From contig JABDET010000003.1 in assembly GCA_013286945.1 (NCBI GenBank), positions 1-54,042 of the forward strand: a DNA stretch of 54,042 nt. Reading direction: 5' to 3'. Of this stretch, positions 18,298 to 26,495 are shown piece after piece. Both the position numbers and the translations under genes were made by a program. Within the stretch, counting starts at the first letter, position 1; each line of letters starts with the position of its first letter. Source of the DNA: Candidatus Melainabacteria bacterium (GTDB taxonomy: Bacteria; Vulcanimicrobiota; JABDET01). The notes under the pieces are model-generated. The model saw only the letters and a program-made list of their open reading frames with translations, did not search any database and was not told the DNA's origin.

Positions 18298-19390
18298 GTT
18301 TAACACTTCCTTGAACGAACGGTTTCTTGCTAACAATCGCTGGGTGGGGTTGACCACGAACCTCAACGGAAATTTCTGATCCAACCGAGAGCCATTCGGT
18401 GAGCATAGTTTCCACAAGCCCTAAACCAATCCCCTTCTCCAGGGTGGGGGAAAAAGTCCCACTGGTTACTCGACCGACATTTTTTCCCTCAAGAAGAATT
18501 GGATAATCTTTTCGCGCCACACTCCGATCGTCCATGGTGAAAGCAATCAATTTTCGAGGCACTTCCATCTCTTTTTGTCGAAGCAACGCTTGCTTTCCAA
18601 TGAATTTCTCTTTCTCAAATTTAACGACCCGAGATAATCCAACTTCCAAAGGGGTGGTGGTTTCATCCATGTCATTTCCGTACAACAAATAGGTGGCTTC
18701 CAATCTCAGAGTATCTCTCGCACCAAGACCGATCGGTGGGATTTCTCTTTCTCGAATCTTTTCCCATAACAGGGGCGCCTGTTTCGCCTCCACGTAAAGC
18801 TCGAATCCATCCTCTCCGGTGTAGCCGGTGCGCGAAATGATTGCGGGTATTTCAAAAACACTGGATTGGATAAAATGATAGTAAGACAGCGCTGACAATT
18901 TGTCGGGACAAAAGTGTTGAAGGAAAGTTTCAGCAGGTGCTCCTTGAATGGAAAGAAGCGCAATCTCATCCGTTCGATTCTTGACTGAAACATCGGGAGG
19001 AAGATGTTCCTCCAACCATTTCGAAATTTTGTCGGTGTTGGAAGCATTCACCACCAACATGAACTTGTTTTCCATTCGATAAACAACGAGATCATCCAAG
19101 ATTCCACCATCGTCACGACACATCACCGAATACAGCGCTTGGCCCGGTTTGACCAAGGTGAGGTTTCCGGTGATCATCTCCGAGAGGAAATCTAAAGCTC
19201 CCTCTCCTGAAATCTCAAGTTCCCCCATGTGTGACAAATCAAAAAGACCAAGCTTTTTTCGAACCGTCCGGTGTTCCTCAAGAATGCCTCGATATTCCAG
19301 CGGCATTTGCCAGCCAGCAAAAGGGATTAGCTTGGCATTTTCTTTCTGGTGCTGACCAAACAGTGAGGTGGTTTTCAGGGTTTCTTCCAT
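18287..19390 (-). CDS. gcvT: Glycine cleavage system T protein (aminomethyltransferase)
   Basis: A 367-residue folate-dependent enzyme that releases ammonia and forms 5,10-methylene-tetrahydrofolate from GcvH-bound aminomethyl. LFGQHQKENAKLIPFAGWQMP near the start, FDLSHMGE, and SRTGYTGEDGFE followed by GLGARDTLRLEA are typical. GTG 19426 would add 12 residues with no homology and sits in a hairpin, so ATG 19390 is preferred. First gene of the gcv operon. Confidence 0.93.
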   Translation of the reverse strand: MEETLKTTSLFGQHQKENAKLIPFAGWQMPLEYRGILEEHRTVRKKLGLFDLSHMGELEISGEGALDFLSEMITGNLTLVKPGQALYSVMCRDDGGILDDLVVYRMENKFMLVVNASNTDKISKWLEEHLPPDVSVKNRTDEIALLSIQGAPAETFLQHFCPDKLSALSYYHFIQSSVFEIPAIISRTGYTGEDGFELYVEAKQAPLLWEKIREREIPPIGLGARDTLRLEATYLLYGNDMDETTTPLEVGLSRVVKFEKEKFIGKQALLRQKEMEVPRKLIAFTMDDRSVARKDYPILLEGKNVGRVTSGTFSPTLEKGIGLGLVETMLTEWLSVGSEISVEVRGQPHPAIVSKKPFVQGSVKRGT

Positions 19391-19416
19391 GATGAGTGGT
19401 TTTATGTTCCTCACTT

Positions 19417-19433
19417 GTAGGAACACTTCCTAC
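19417..19433. repeat. Short perfect hairpin before gcvT
   Basis: GTAGGAA and TTCCTAC are separated by three bases, between the formyltransferase stop and the gcvT ATG. No T-run follows on either strand, so a simple intrinsic terminator is unlikely. An operator or leader hairpin for the gcv operon is possible. It does not resemble a glycine riboswitch. Confidence 0.4.
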
Positions 19434-19438
19434 CAGCC

Positions 19439-20461
19439 CTAGGGCCTCCCGAGAATCTCTCCATCGACAAGTCCTGCAATCTGTAAGAACTCCTGTCCTG
19501 AATAAAAGCGCAAGAGCTCGAGCTGCACCGTTTCGAGGGTAATGAAGTAATCTTGGGTGGCCACATCCGCTCGTCCGCGGGAAACAATCAAGGTTCCAGG
19601 CTTTGCTCCTTCGTCATTGGGTCTTGAGAGTCGAGCTGACCAAATTCGCAAGATAAGATTTCTAAAAATCGTCATCGCTCCCAAGAAAGGGGAGCCAGCA
19701 CGAATAAGAGCCAGGATGTTCATGGCCTTTTCATCCCAATTGATTTCGAGAACCGATGCGTCAGGAATCAGGCCATAGGTCGCTAAAGAAGGGTCCTGTG
19801 GAGCTCTTGGAAGGGACTTCCCTGCGGCGAGTTCGCGTAATGTTTGAAGCAGCAACTGGATTCCAACCGATGCACATTTCAGTGTCAGTGTTCCGGCCGT
19901 TTCTTGAGAATCCACCGGAATCTTCTGAACGTAGTGAATGTCCCCCGCATCAAACTCATTGGTCATTTCATGAATCGTAACACCCGTTTCTTTGTCCTGA
20001 TTCAAAATGATCCAAAAATAAGGAAATGAACCTCGATAGCGGGGCAAGAGAGCCGGATGCCAGTTAATTCCGCCAAGGGGGGCCATTTGTAGAATTTCCG
20101 GAGGAACTTTCCTCAAGAAACTCATGGCGGCAATCACGGAAGGTTTTGTCTTTTTGAACGCCTGCTGAAATTCAGCGGAATGAAGCGTATCGGGATTAAA
20201 GAGGGGGACTCCTTTTCCATCAGCCAGCCGCTTCAAGTCTTGGGGAAAACTATGACGTGTTGTCTTGGGAGCTAAAGTCACCACCGAAGAAACACGAAGC
20301 CCGGAATTAAGCAATTCAGACAAAACCCAGCTCGCCACTGGGGGATCGCTAAAGAAAGCAACAGAAAAATGGTCCAAGCTACTGCCAAGTTCTTCCAGAC
20401 TTGCACCATGTCCTGTGTGAAGGAAAGGGAGATCACGATTCGAACTAAACACTGTGGCCAT
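19439..20461 (-). CDS. Formyltransferase (methionyl-tRNA formyltransferase-like)
   Basis: A 340-residue protein with a formyltransferase domain carrying the Asn-His-Asp catalytic set: INWHPALLPRYRG near residues 130-142, and FDAGDI about 35 residues later. The C-terminal region resembles the Fmt tRNA-binding domain (KPGTLIV ... ETVQLELLRF ... EFL). It probably uses 10-formyl-tetrahydrofolate. Fmt is the best guess, but sequence around the site is divergent and a sugar-amine formyltransferase like ArnA cannot be excluded. The ATG at 20461 overlaps the divergent exbD start and gives an extra 28 residues. TTG 20377, just before the first strand, is an alternative. Confidence 0.75.
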   Translation of the reverse strand: MATVFSSNRDLPFLHTGHGASLEELGSSLDHFSVAFFSDPPVASWVLSELLNSGLRVSSVVTLAPKTTRHSFPQDLKRLADGKGVPLFNPDTLHSAEFQQAFKKTKPSVIAAMSFLRKVPPEILQMAPLGGINWHPALLPRYRGSFPYFWIILNQDKETGVTIHEMTNEFDAGDIHYVQKIPVDSQETAGTLTLKCASVGIQLLLQTLRELAAGKSLPRAPQDPSLATYGLIPDASVLEINWDEKAMNILALIRAGSPFLGAMTIFRNLILRIWSARLSRPNDEGAKPGTLIVSRGRADVATQDYFITLETVQLELLRFYSGQEFLQIAGLVDGEILGRP

Positions 20462-20918
20462 TTCCCAAGATCAAAATGACGATTTGATGGCTTCCATCAA
20501 TATTACTCCGTTAACCGATGTCCTGCTTGTCCTTCTGATCATTTTCATGATTACGGCGGGAGCCATTCAAAGAGACCGAATTAAAATTCCCACCACCCAC
20601 TACAAAGACAAAGCAAACGAAACAGACCTGGTGGTTTCCATCGGAAGAGACAAAGGCATTTTTGTAGGAGCAAAGCCCGTTGAATTCACGAACCTCGAAG
20701 CCTATCTTGAAAAGCTGGCCAAAGAATTCCCGCTTGATGCAGACGGAAAACACCCCCACAAGATCATCATCAAGTGCGACAAGGATGCACCCTACGGGAT
20801 TGTCGCCGGTGTGATGGACAGTGCCAAGCTAGCCGGATTTACCGATATCTCCCTCGCCACAAAACCGTTAGAAGAAGTAAAAAAAGAGAAAGAAAATGCA
20901 AAACAAAACCGATCGTAA
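20454..20918 (+). CDS. ExbD/TolR-family biopolymer transport protein (first copy)
   Basis: 154 residues with one N-terminal membrane helix carrying the motor aspartate (NITPLTDVLLVLLIIFM, residues 16-32) and a periplasmic domain ending in an Ala/Lys/Glu tail. ExbD couples the proton gradient to TonB. GTG 20454 gives the usual length, though ATG 20487 is possible. It starts the operon exbD-TPR-exbB-exbD-tonB-GNAT and overlaps the next gene by 23 bases. The sequence differs considerably from the second copy at 22834, so it is an old paralogue. Confidence 0.88.
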   Translation: MAISQDQNDDLMASINITPLTDVLLVLLIIFMITAGAIQRDRIKIPTTHYKDKANETDLVVSIGRDKGIFVGAKPVEFTNLEAYLEKLAKEFPLDADGKHPHKIIIKCDKDAPYGIVAGVMDSAKLAGFTDISLATKPLEEVKKEKENAKQNRS

Positions 20919-22134
20919 AGCCTTGACTTACCTCTTGTTTGCTTTCTTAATTTCTTTCACCCCCATTTTCACGTTTTCAGCAAAGAAGTCTTCTCCCCAG
21001 ACTATCCACGCTCGAGTGCTGGAACAAGAAAAGCTTGGAGAACAATTCATGAAGGAAGAGCGTTGGGCTGAAGCCAAAAAGGCGTATCTCCAACTCACGA
21101 AGCTCGACCCGAAAAATTCCAGTGGTTGGATTCTTTTGGGAGATGCCGAGCTCGAGATGAAAGAATTCCCTCTGGCTAAAGAAGATTATCAAGAAGCGGT
21201 TCTACTTTCCCCCAACGAGCCCCGTGCCAATGCCGGATTAGCCAAATCTTATTTGCTCTTGGGCGAACGAGAAGAAGCGCTTCCTTACTATAAGAAAAGC
21301 TTGGAGACAAACCCTGAGGACCTGTCGCTTAATGAAGCCATCGGAAATTTGTTGCTCGATTTAAAACACAGCAAGGAAGCGCTTCCTTACCTAGAAAAAG
21401 CAAGAAAGCTCGATCCACACAATGTGGCCGTGCTGCAAAATCTTGGATTTCTTTATTATGAAGGTCAGGACTACGAAAAGTCAGTGGAGGTGTATCAAGA
21501 AACCATTAAGCTTCTTCCCGAAAATGCAAGCCTCTACGCCAACCTCGGAGCAGCCCTTTCAAACGCTGGAAAGACGAAGGAAGCCATCGACGCGTTAGAA
21601 AAGGGAATTAAGCTCGATCCAAAAAACGCGGCAGCTCATTCGACCTTGGGTTGGTCCTACCTCAAAGAAAAAAACTTTGCGGAGGCAATCTCTTCCTTTC
21701 AAAACGCCCTTCTTCTTTTTCAATCAGCCCCTGCTTCCCCTGATCCGCTTGCTTACGCCTACTTAGGCCTGGGAATCGCGTTCATCCATGCTGGAAATCA
21801 AAAGGAAGGCCTCAATGCGCTTCTTAAAGCCTCGTCTGTTGCTTCCGAAAACACCACCATTCTTCTCTCACTGGCTGAAACGTATGAAAATTCAAGAATG
21901 ATCGACAAGGCGATTCCGGCCTACCAAAAAGTAGCCTCCTTGGATCCCTCACTTGCAGAACCCCACGAGCAACTCGGAAATCTTTATTACCACAAATCAG
22001 ATTACGCCAAGGCCAAACAAGAATGGGAATCCGCTCTCTCACTTTACGAAAAACAAAACAATCACGCTAAAGCCGATAAGGTACGAGGTTACTTGAGAAT
22101 TCTGGATCCGAACATGACACCTGAAGGAGGTTAG
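20896..22134 (+). CDS. Exported TPR-repeat protein in the Ton operon
   Basis: 412 residues. A signal peptide or anchor (hydrophobic at 10-28) is followed by about nine consecutive 34-residue TPR units, for example WAEAKKAYLQLTKLDPKN and KEAIDALEKGIKLDPKNAA. TPRs form a superhelical protein-binding surface. Placed between exbD and exbB, it is probably a periplasmic partner of the Ton motor, as in several TonB loci that carry TPR proteins. It ends eight bases before exbB. Confidence 0.82.
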   Translation: MQNKTDRKALTYLLFAFLISFTPIFTFSAKKSSPQTIHARVLEQEKLGEQFMKEERWAEAKKAYLQLTKLDPKNSSGWILLGDAELEMKEFPLAKEDYQEAVLLSPNEPRANAGLAKSYLLLGEREEALPYYKKSLETNPEDLSLNEAIGNLLLDLKHSKEALPYLEKARKLDPHNVAVLQNLGFLYYEGQDYEKSVEVYQETIKLLPENASLYANLGAALSNAGKTKEAIDALEKGIKLDPKNAAAHSTLGWSYLKEKNFAEAISSFQNALLLFQSAPASPDPLAYAYLGLGIAFIHAGNQKEGLNALLKASSVASENTTILLSLAETYENSRMIDKAIPAYQKVASLDPSLAEPHEQLGNLYYHKSDYAKAKQEWESALSLYEKQNNHAKADKVRGYLRILDPNMTPEGG

Positions 22135-22141
22135 AAAGACC

Positions 22142-22822
22142 ATGAATTTAGAAGCACTCATGCAATACATGGACATTGGGGGGACGTTTGTGGTTTATGC
22201 CCTCATCGCTTGTTCAATCATTGTGGTAGCCATTTGCCTGGAACGTCTGTACGTGGTCATTCGATGTGGCATTGATGGGGAATGGCTCTTAAAGCAAACC
22301 GCGGTTTTTGTTTCTCATGATCGGCTGGATGACGCCATCCAGTTTTGTGACAAACGAAAATGGCTCCTGGCGCAAGTGTTTAAGATTGGTCTTTTTCGTT
22401 CCCATTGCAGCCGCGAAGACATTCTGGACGCGATGAGCGTTGGCATTTCTGATTCCACTCGCGTGCTTGAAGCCAACCTCTCGATTCTTGGCACGATTGC
22501 CGTGATTGCCCCGTTTGTCGGACTTTTCGGAACGGTTCTTGGAATCATCCAAGCCTTTAATGACATTGCCAAACATGGGAAAACAGGAATCGAAACGGTA
22601 GGGGCGGGTGTTGCCGAAGCCTTGGTGACCACCGCGGGGGGACTTTTTGTGGCCATTCTTGCGGTTGTGGCTTTTAACTTCTTTAAATCAAGAATCAAAC
22701 GGATGATTGGAGAAATTTCAGATTACGCCGCTCGCTTGGGCGAACTCTTGTTCTTCAAACAAGCCGGATTGCAGTTTCCTGCGGATCTCGGACTTCCGCA
22801 AAAGTCAGAAAAAGGGAACTAA
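22142..22822 (+). CDS. exbB: ExbB/TolQ/MotA-family proton channel
   Basis: 226 residues with three membrane helices (about 16-36, 115-140, 155-180). The conserved core GLFGTVLGIIQAFNDIA is followed by GVAEALVTTAGGLFVAI. ExbB forms the pentameric proton channel around the ExbD helices. GGAGG lies upstream of ATG 22142. It stands between the TPR gene and the second exbD. Confidence 0.92.
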   Translation: MNLEALMQYMDIGGTFVVYALIACSIIVVAICLERLYVVIRCGIDGEWLLKQTAVFVSHDRLDDAIQFCDKRKWLLAQVFKIGLFRSHCSREDILDAMSVGISDSTRVLEANLSILGTIAVIAPFVGLFGTVLGIIQAFNDIAKHGKTGIETVGAGVAEALVTTAGGLFVAILAVVAFNFFKSRIKRMIGEISDYAARLGELLFFKQAGLQFPADLGLPQKSEKGN

Positions 22823-22833
22823 ATCCTTTAGCC

Positions 22834-23280
22834 ATGGCTGGACTTCGGCACCGGCGGCGTTTCGGGAAACTTCCAGAAGAAGAGGTGATGGCAGAAATCA
22901 ACATCACGCCACTCACCGATGTTCTTTTGGTTCTCCTCATTATTTTTCTGATTGCAGCAGCCGCAGGGGTCTTTGGGTTTAACTTTCGACTTCCCAAGGG
23001 AAGCCCCAAGCAATTTAAAAAAAGCCACTACAAAGGGGTCACGGTCACCATTCCAGCATGGGCCTCTGAAAAGCACGCCGTTTTTGTCGGCTCAAAGCTC
23101 ATCAACCTAGACATCCTCCCCAACTACCTCTACCAAGAACATTTGAAGAAAAATACGACTGAAATAGTGATGCGAATCGACCAAGCAGTCCCTTACGGGG
23201 TGGTTATCGAGGTCATGGATTCAGCAAAGACCGCAAGTCTTGACGACATTTCTTTCGCCGCGCCGGTGGAATCGAGGTAA
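22834..23280 (+). CDS. exbD: ExbD-family biopolymer transport protein (second copy)
   Basis: 148 residues with a basic N-terminus (GLRHRRRFGK). A single membrane helix begins INITPLTDVLLVLLIIFLIA (Asp near residue 28), followed by a periplasmic domain ending in DDISFAAPVES. It starts 11 bases after exbB and ends eight bases before tonB. With two distinct ExbD proteins, the channel may contain an ExbD heterodimer. Confidence 0.92.
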   Translation: MAGLRHRRRFGKLPEEEVMAEINITPLTDVLLVLLIIFLIAAAAGVFGFNFRLPKGSPKQFKKSHYKGVTVTIPAWASEKHAVFVGSKLINLDILPNYLYQEHLKKNTTEIVMRIDQAVPYGVVIEVMDSAKTASLDDISFAAPVESR

Positions 23281-23288
23281 GGGTGTAA

Positions 23289-24059
23289 ATGGAAGCGTAC
23301 GCGGGGGCAAACGACAGCCTGCTTATCCCAAAACCAAAGCGGGTTTGGGAAGGCCATCTTTTTGCTTTTCTTATCATGGCCCTCTTTGCTCATGCGCTTA
23401 TCTATGCCTTCGTTCTCCGCTACGGAAAAGCGTTTCTACCAAAAAAGAGCTCGCTCATCAGTGTTCACCTGATCAAGGAATTGCCCCCTCCGGCCAAACC
23501 AAAGCTAAAACCCCCACCGCTTCCGAAGCTGAAACCGAGAGTAGCTGAATCGCATTCAAAAGCCGTGGCCCCCTTGCTTCATGTTGAGCAAGTCAAGTTT
23601 CACCAGAAGCCTGCAGAAGATAAGACCGCGGAAAGCAAATCAAACCTTGCACAAATCGACGAACCGAAAGGGGGAACCAAGATTGGAAATCCTGAAGGAA
23701 CTCCGGAAGGGAAAGGGCCTATCGAGAACACTGAAAAAGTCAAGATTCCCCCCCCCATCTCCCATCCGAGGCTGGTGCTCCCTGACCGAAAAGATCCGGC
23801 GGTTCTCGCCCGCTGTCAGCCCCCGTATCCTGACTCGGAGCGAGATCAAGGCATTGAAGGGACGGTCGTGTTGGTGGTAACGGTTGGAAAACGGGGAGAA
23901 GTCCTCGGGGTACAGGTCGCCCAAAGCTCGGGGAACTCAGCCCTGGACGAGGCCGCGGTTCAAAACGTGCGGCAGTGTTGGCGCTTTGCACCCGCCGTCC
24001 AGAACGGGGCCGCGGCGGATTCCCGAATCACCTTCCCTGTCGTCTTCAGGCTACAATAA
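23289..24059 (+). CDS. tonB: TonB-family energy transducer
   Basis: 256 residues with a short cytoplasmic start and one membrane anchor (about 24-44). A periplasmic linker rich in Pro and Lys follows (ELPPPAKPKLKPPPLPKLKP). The C-terminal TonB domain begins near residue 175 (QPPYPDSERDQGIEGTV ... ALDEAAVQNVRQCWRFAPA). It transmits motor energy to outer-membrane receptors. A C9 run lies in the linker at 23758-23766; at its present length it encodes three prolines and the gene is in frame. Confidence 0.9.
   Translation: MEAYAGANDSLLIPKPKRVWEGHLFAFLIMALFAHALIYAFVLRYGKAFLPKKSSLISVHLIKELPPPAKPKLKPPPLPKLKPRVAESHSKAVAPLLHVEQVKFHQKPAEDKTAESKSNLAQIDEPKGGTKIGNPEGTPEGKGPIENTEKVKIPPPISHPRLVLPDRKDPAVLARCQPPYPDSERDQGIEGTVVLVVTVGKRGEVLGVQVAQSSGNSALDEAAVQNVRQCWRFAPAVQNGAAADSRITFPVVFRLQ
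23758..23766. repeat. C9 homopolymer within tonB
   Basis: Nine consecutive C residues encode Pro-Pro-Pro before ISHPRL. A gain or loss of one base would remove the whole C-terminal TonB domain. It is as long as the C9 tract that disrupts the aminotransferase gene in the polysaccharide cluster. Confidence 0.9.
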
Positions 24060-24544
24060 TGAAATTTCAAGTGCGTCTGGGTACCCTTGCTGACCTTCCT
24101 CTTATTCGCGAGCTGGTTCAAGAATGCGCCTTGGCGAGTGTCCCGGAGACCCGCAAAATAGCCCCAGCCTCGATTAACGCGATGGTCGACCTTGTCTTGG
24201 CTGAGCTAAAAAGGGTGTGGTCGACGGCCAGCTCTTTTAAGCTTCTTCTTCTCGAAGACACGTCTAACCGAAAAATCGTCGGCTATCTTTTTCTGTTGGT
24301 GAACCAACTAGAGGCAAGCACAGGTGAAAAACAAACGGTGGTTTCAGATATGGGAATCTCTCCAAGGTATCGGGGAAAGGTGCTTTGGAAGCTTCTTCTC
24401 GGAAAAGCAGAAGAACTAGCTAGAGAAAACAATGACGACTATCTCACTGGGATGATTACGGTCAGCAATAAAGCCTCCCTCGCTATTGCTGAGAAATGGG
24501 GGTTTCAAATCGAACGCTACCAAATGGCAAAGCCCCTGACTTGA
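24059..24544 (+). CDS. GNAT-family N-acetyltransferase
   Basis: 161 residues with GNAT topology: an N-terminal MKFQVRLGTLADLPLIREL, a central VVSDMGISPRYRGKVLWKLLL for the acetyl-CoA loop, and a C-terminal NKASLAIAEKWGF. The pyrophosphate loop is RYRGKVLWK rather than the usual RGxGxG/A, so two glycines are missing and activity is uncertain. The ATG shares one base with the tonB stop, so it is the last gene of the Ton operon. The substrate is unknown. Confidence 0.78.
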   Translation: MKFQVRLGTLADLPLIRELVQECALASVPETRKIAPASINAMVDLVLAELKRVWSTASSFKLLLLEDTSNRKIVGYLFLLVNQLEASTGEKQTVVSDMGISPRYRGKVLWKLLLGKAEELARENNDDYLTGMITVSNKASLAIAEKWGFQIERYQMAKPLT

Positions 24545-24551
24545 TTGTCAG

Positions 24552-24628
24552 TTTACAAAAGGTTAACAATTATGACTCAATTTGTTAATGCCAGGAGCTT
24601 TACAAGCGGGTTTCTGTCGTGATATATA
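24552..24628 (+). promoter_or_regulatory. Candidate activator site and promoter for the 98-residue protein
   Basis: TTTACAAA-AG-GTTAAC (24552-24567) continues into AATT. A second TTGTTAA (24582-24588) completes an inverted repeat of TTAACAA half-sites. Downstream are TTTACA (24599-24604), an 18-base spacer and TATATA (24623-24628). Motif centre to -10 is about 64 bp. Confidence 0.5.
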
Positions 24629-24675
24629 CGGTAGGCAATCGAAGCAAAGATGAATTCAAGAAGGAGGTTTTAAAA

Positions 24676-24972
24676 ATGACACCACCAATTGGAGCAGGCA
24701 TCGGCGTAGATCCGAATGTCCTAGCCGCCATGGGTTTTGCAACCCAACAGGCAACGAATTCGACTATCGCGGGGATGTTAGAATCAGGATTAACAGCTCA
24801 ACTCGGTACGGCCACGACAGCCCAAAAGGGGATTTCCGATCGAACATCATTGGCCGCACAAGTGCAGGCTACTACGATGCAAGAGTATTTGGGGTCACTT
24901 GGACAGGTTACGCAAATGACCGCAAAAGGTAACGAAAAAGTCAATCAAGGAAACACCACAAGCGCTGTATAA
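24676..24972 (+). CDS. Small Ala/Thr/Gln/Gly-rich helical protein, unknown
   Basis: 98 residues starting at ATG 24676, which has a very strong AAGGAGG seven bases upstream. It lacks Cys and Trp and has almost no charged residues. Sequence such as MGFATQQATNSTIAGMLESG and QVQATTMQEYLGSLGQVTQM suggests amphipathic helices. It has no signal peptide. Size and composition resemble small self-assembling or secreted filament/needle proteins, but no family is recognised. It stands alone behind its own candidate promoter and is similar in style to the 101-residue protein at 25283. Confidence 0.7.
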   Translation: MTPPIGAGIGVDPNVLAAMGFATQQATNSTIAGMLESGLTAQLGTATTAQKGISDRTSLAAQVQATTMQEYLGSLGQVTQMTAKGNEKVNQGNTTSAV

Positions 24973-25083
24973 CCTCTGCCCAAAGTTCATCTTGGAGAGC
25001 TAAGCATACTCCGGTGAGCTTGTAGAGCTAGATTCTTCTCTGCCATCTCGAGAGGAGGGGGTTATAGGTGCTTTTTTGTTTTT
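24968..25083 (+). terminator. Possible terminator after the 98-residue gene
   Basis: TATAACC at the stop codon can pair with GGTTATA at 25060-25066. A T-rich run, TTTTTTGTTTTT, follows at 25072-25083. The arms are far apart and the local stem is not convincing, so only the T-run gives real support. Apart from this and the next promoter, the 310-base gap to 25283 shows no gene. Confidence 0.3.
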
Positions 25084-25147
25084 CTCCGAAGGCTTCCTCT
25101 TTCTTGACCTGTCATCTATTTTCCTAGAACATATTCCCGTCAAAAAC

Positions 25148-25230
25148 TTTACAAATTGTTAACGAATGCTTCACATCTTATTTACAATTCCCCCTTTACG
25201 AAACCCATTCAGGACGTGATATTGTTAATA
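25148..25230 (+). promoter_or_regulatory. Candidate activator site and promoter for the 101-residue protein
   Basis: TTTACAAA-TT-GTTAAC (25148-25163) matches 14 of 16 positions of the element before 24676, and the centre forms TTACAAATTGTTAA, close to a palindrome. TTTACG (25195-25200) and GATATT (25218-25223) have a 17-base spacer. Another TTGTTAA lies at 25222-25228, over the -10. Confidence 0.5.
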
Positions 25231-25282
25231 AAATGAAAACAATTTGTACAGCTGTTAAACGCATGAAGGAGGTCCACGCACC

Positions 25283-25588
25283 ATGGGCGGAATTCTAACA
25301 AGCCTCTTAGGAATTGGTGGAGGGCTTTTCGGAAGCACAGGAGTTCAGGCTGCTTCTGCTTATGCTTCAAGTGCAGCCACCGAGTCTCTGATTGCAGGCC
25401 AACAACAATCAGCGCAGACAATCAAAACCGCAAGAATGGCCACCCAGTACAAGTTACAGACTGATGCCAAGGCGACCACGGCATTGGCCATTGCCAGTCA
25501 GAAATACACCCAAACGGCCGCAGCAGCCAAGGAAATGACTCTCTATCGTCAGGCCTCTAAATCTTGGGCCGATATTCTGGGATCTTAA
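25283..25588 (+). CDS. Small Gly/Ala/Thr/Gln-rich protein with hydrophobic N-terminus, unknown
   Basis: 101 residues from ATG 25283 with AAGGAGG upstream. The first 18 residues (GGILTSLLGIGGGLFGSTG) are a glycine-rich hydrophobic patch without a basic start, not a classical signal peptide. The rest is an Ala/Thr/Gln/Ser-rich, probably helical stretch ending KSWADILGS. Strong translation signals and bland composition recall abundant structural or secreted proteins. It shares its promoter element with the other accessory genes. Confidence 0.7.
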   Translation: MGGILTSLLGIGGGLFGSTGVQAASAYASSAATESLIAGQQQSAQTIKTARMATQYKLQTDAKATTALAIASQKYTQTAAAAKEMTLYRQASKSWADILGS

Positions 25589-25662
25589 ATTTCCGCAGCC
25601 GTTTCGAGAGATAGCGTCAAGTTGGGACGAGGAAGCATTCAATTTTTCCCGAAACTAGCCGC

Positions 25663-26367
25663 GTGCAGAATAATAAGGACAAGCTTATCCTGGCTTTAGA
25701 TACACCCGATTCCAAAACAGCCTTTAAACTCCTCCCTCCTCTTGAAGGCCTTATTCATAACGTCAAAGTCGGTCCAGGACTCTTCATTCAAGAAGGCCCA
25801 AAATTGATCGAAAAACTCCACAAGAAAGGCTATCGTGTATTTCTGGATCTGAAACTTCACGACATCCCAAACACGGTTCGCTTAGGGGTCAAAGGGGCCA
25901 AAAAACTTGGGGTTTGGATGCTCTCAGTTCATCTTTTGGGGGGAGAGAGAATGCTGAGAGAAGCCCTTGGAGAAGCAGAAGGAAATCCATTCTTGGTCGG
26001 AATTACGGTCTTGACAAGTTTGAATGGCGAGGATCTTAACCAAATGGGGGTTGGCCGTTCCCCCAAAGAGCAGGTGGGTCTGCTGGCGCAAATGGCCAAG
26101 CAAGTGGGTTTAAATGGTGTGGTGGCTTCTCCTCAAGAAACCGCCATGCTTCGCGCAAAACTGGGCCCGAAGTTTATCCTAGTCACTCCCGGAATACGTC
26201 TTCCTGAATCATCAAAGGATGATCAGGAACGGACCCTTTCCCCCCTCGACGCTCTGAAAGCTGGGGCCGATTACCTGGTCATCGGTCGACCGATTCTGGA
26301 AGCTCCAGATCCAAAGCAATCCCTCCTCTCGATTCTTGGCTCAATCGAAGAAACGAAAAAATCATAG
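25663..26367 (+). CDS. pyrF: Orotidine 5'-phosphate decarboxylase
   Basis: A 234-residue TIM-barrel enzyme that makes UMP from OMP. The catalytic block DLKLHDIPNTV lies at residues 62-72 (Lys64), and the phosphate-binding region TPGIR and DYLVIGRPI is near the C-terminus. GTG 25663 gives the usual LILALDT start; no ribosome site is obvious. It is embedded in the accessory block and separated by 5.6 kb from pyrE. Confidence 0.95.
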   Translation: MQNNKDKLILALDTPDSKTAFKLLPPLEGLIHNVKVGPGLFIQEGPKLIEKLHKKGYRVFLDLKLHDIPNTVRLGVKGAKKLGVWMLSVHLLGGERMLREALGEAEGNPFLVGITVLTSLNGEDLNQMGVGRSPKEQVGLLAQMAKQVGLNGVVASPQETAMLRAKLGPKFILVTPGIRLPESSKDDQERTLSPLDALKAGADYLVIGRPILEAPDPKQSLLSILGSIEETKKS

Positions 26368-26412
26368 CACGTGCCACACAATCATTCTAACAAGACCGCC
26401 CTTGCCGAACTA

Positions 26413-26457
26413 TTTACATTTTGTTCATACTTGTCCAATCCTAACTGTGGGTATACT
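26413..26457 (+). promoter_or_regulatory. Candidate activator site and promoter of the ankyrin gene
   Basis: TTTACATT-TT-GTTCAT (26413-26428) is a weaker match to the shared element. The -10 box is TATACT (26452-26457) in GGGTATACTC; TTGTCC at 26431 is a poor -35 with a 15-base spacer. Motif centre to -10 is about 31 bp. Confidence 0.4.
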
Positions 26458-26495
26458 CATCATGTGCGCAGTCATCACTTAGGGGGAACCAAGAC

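Noticed and set aside
19417-19433. Glycine riboswitch before gcvT
   Set aside because: The gap is under 50 bases and shows only a small hairpin, far too short for a glycine aptamer.
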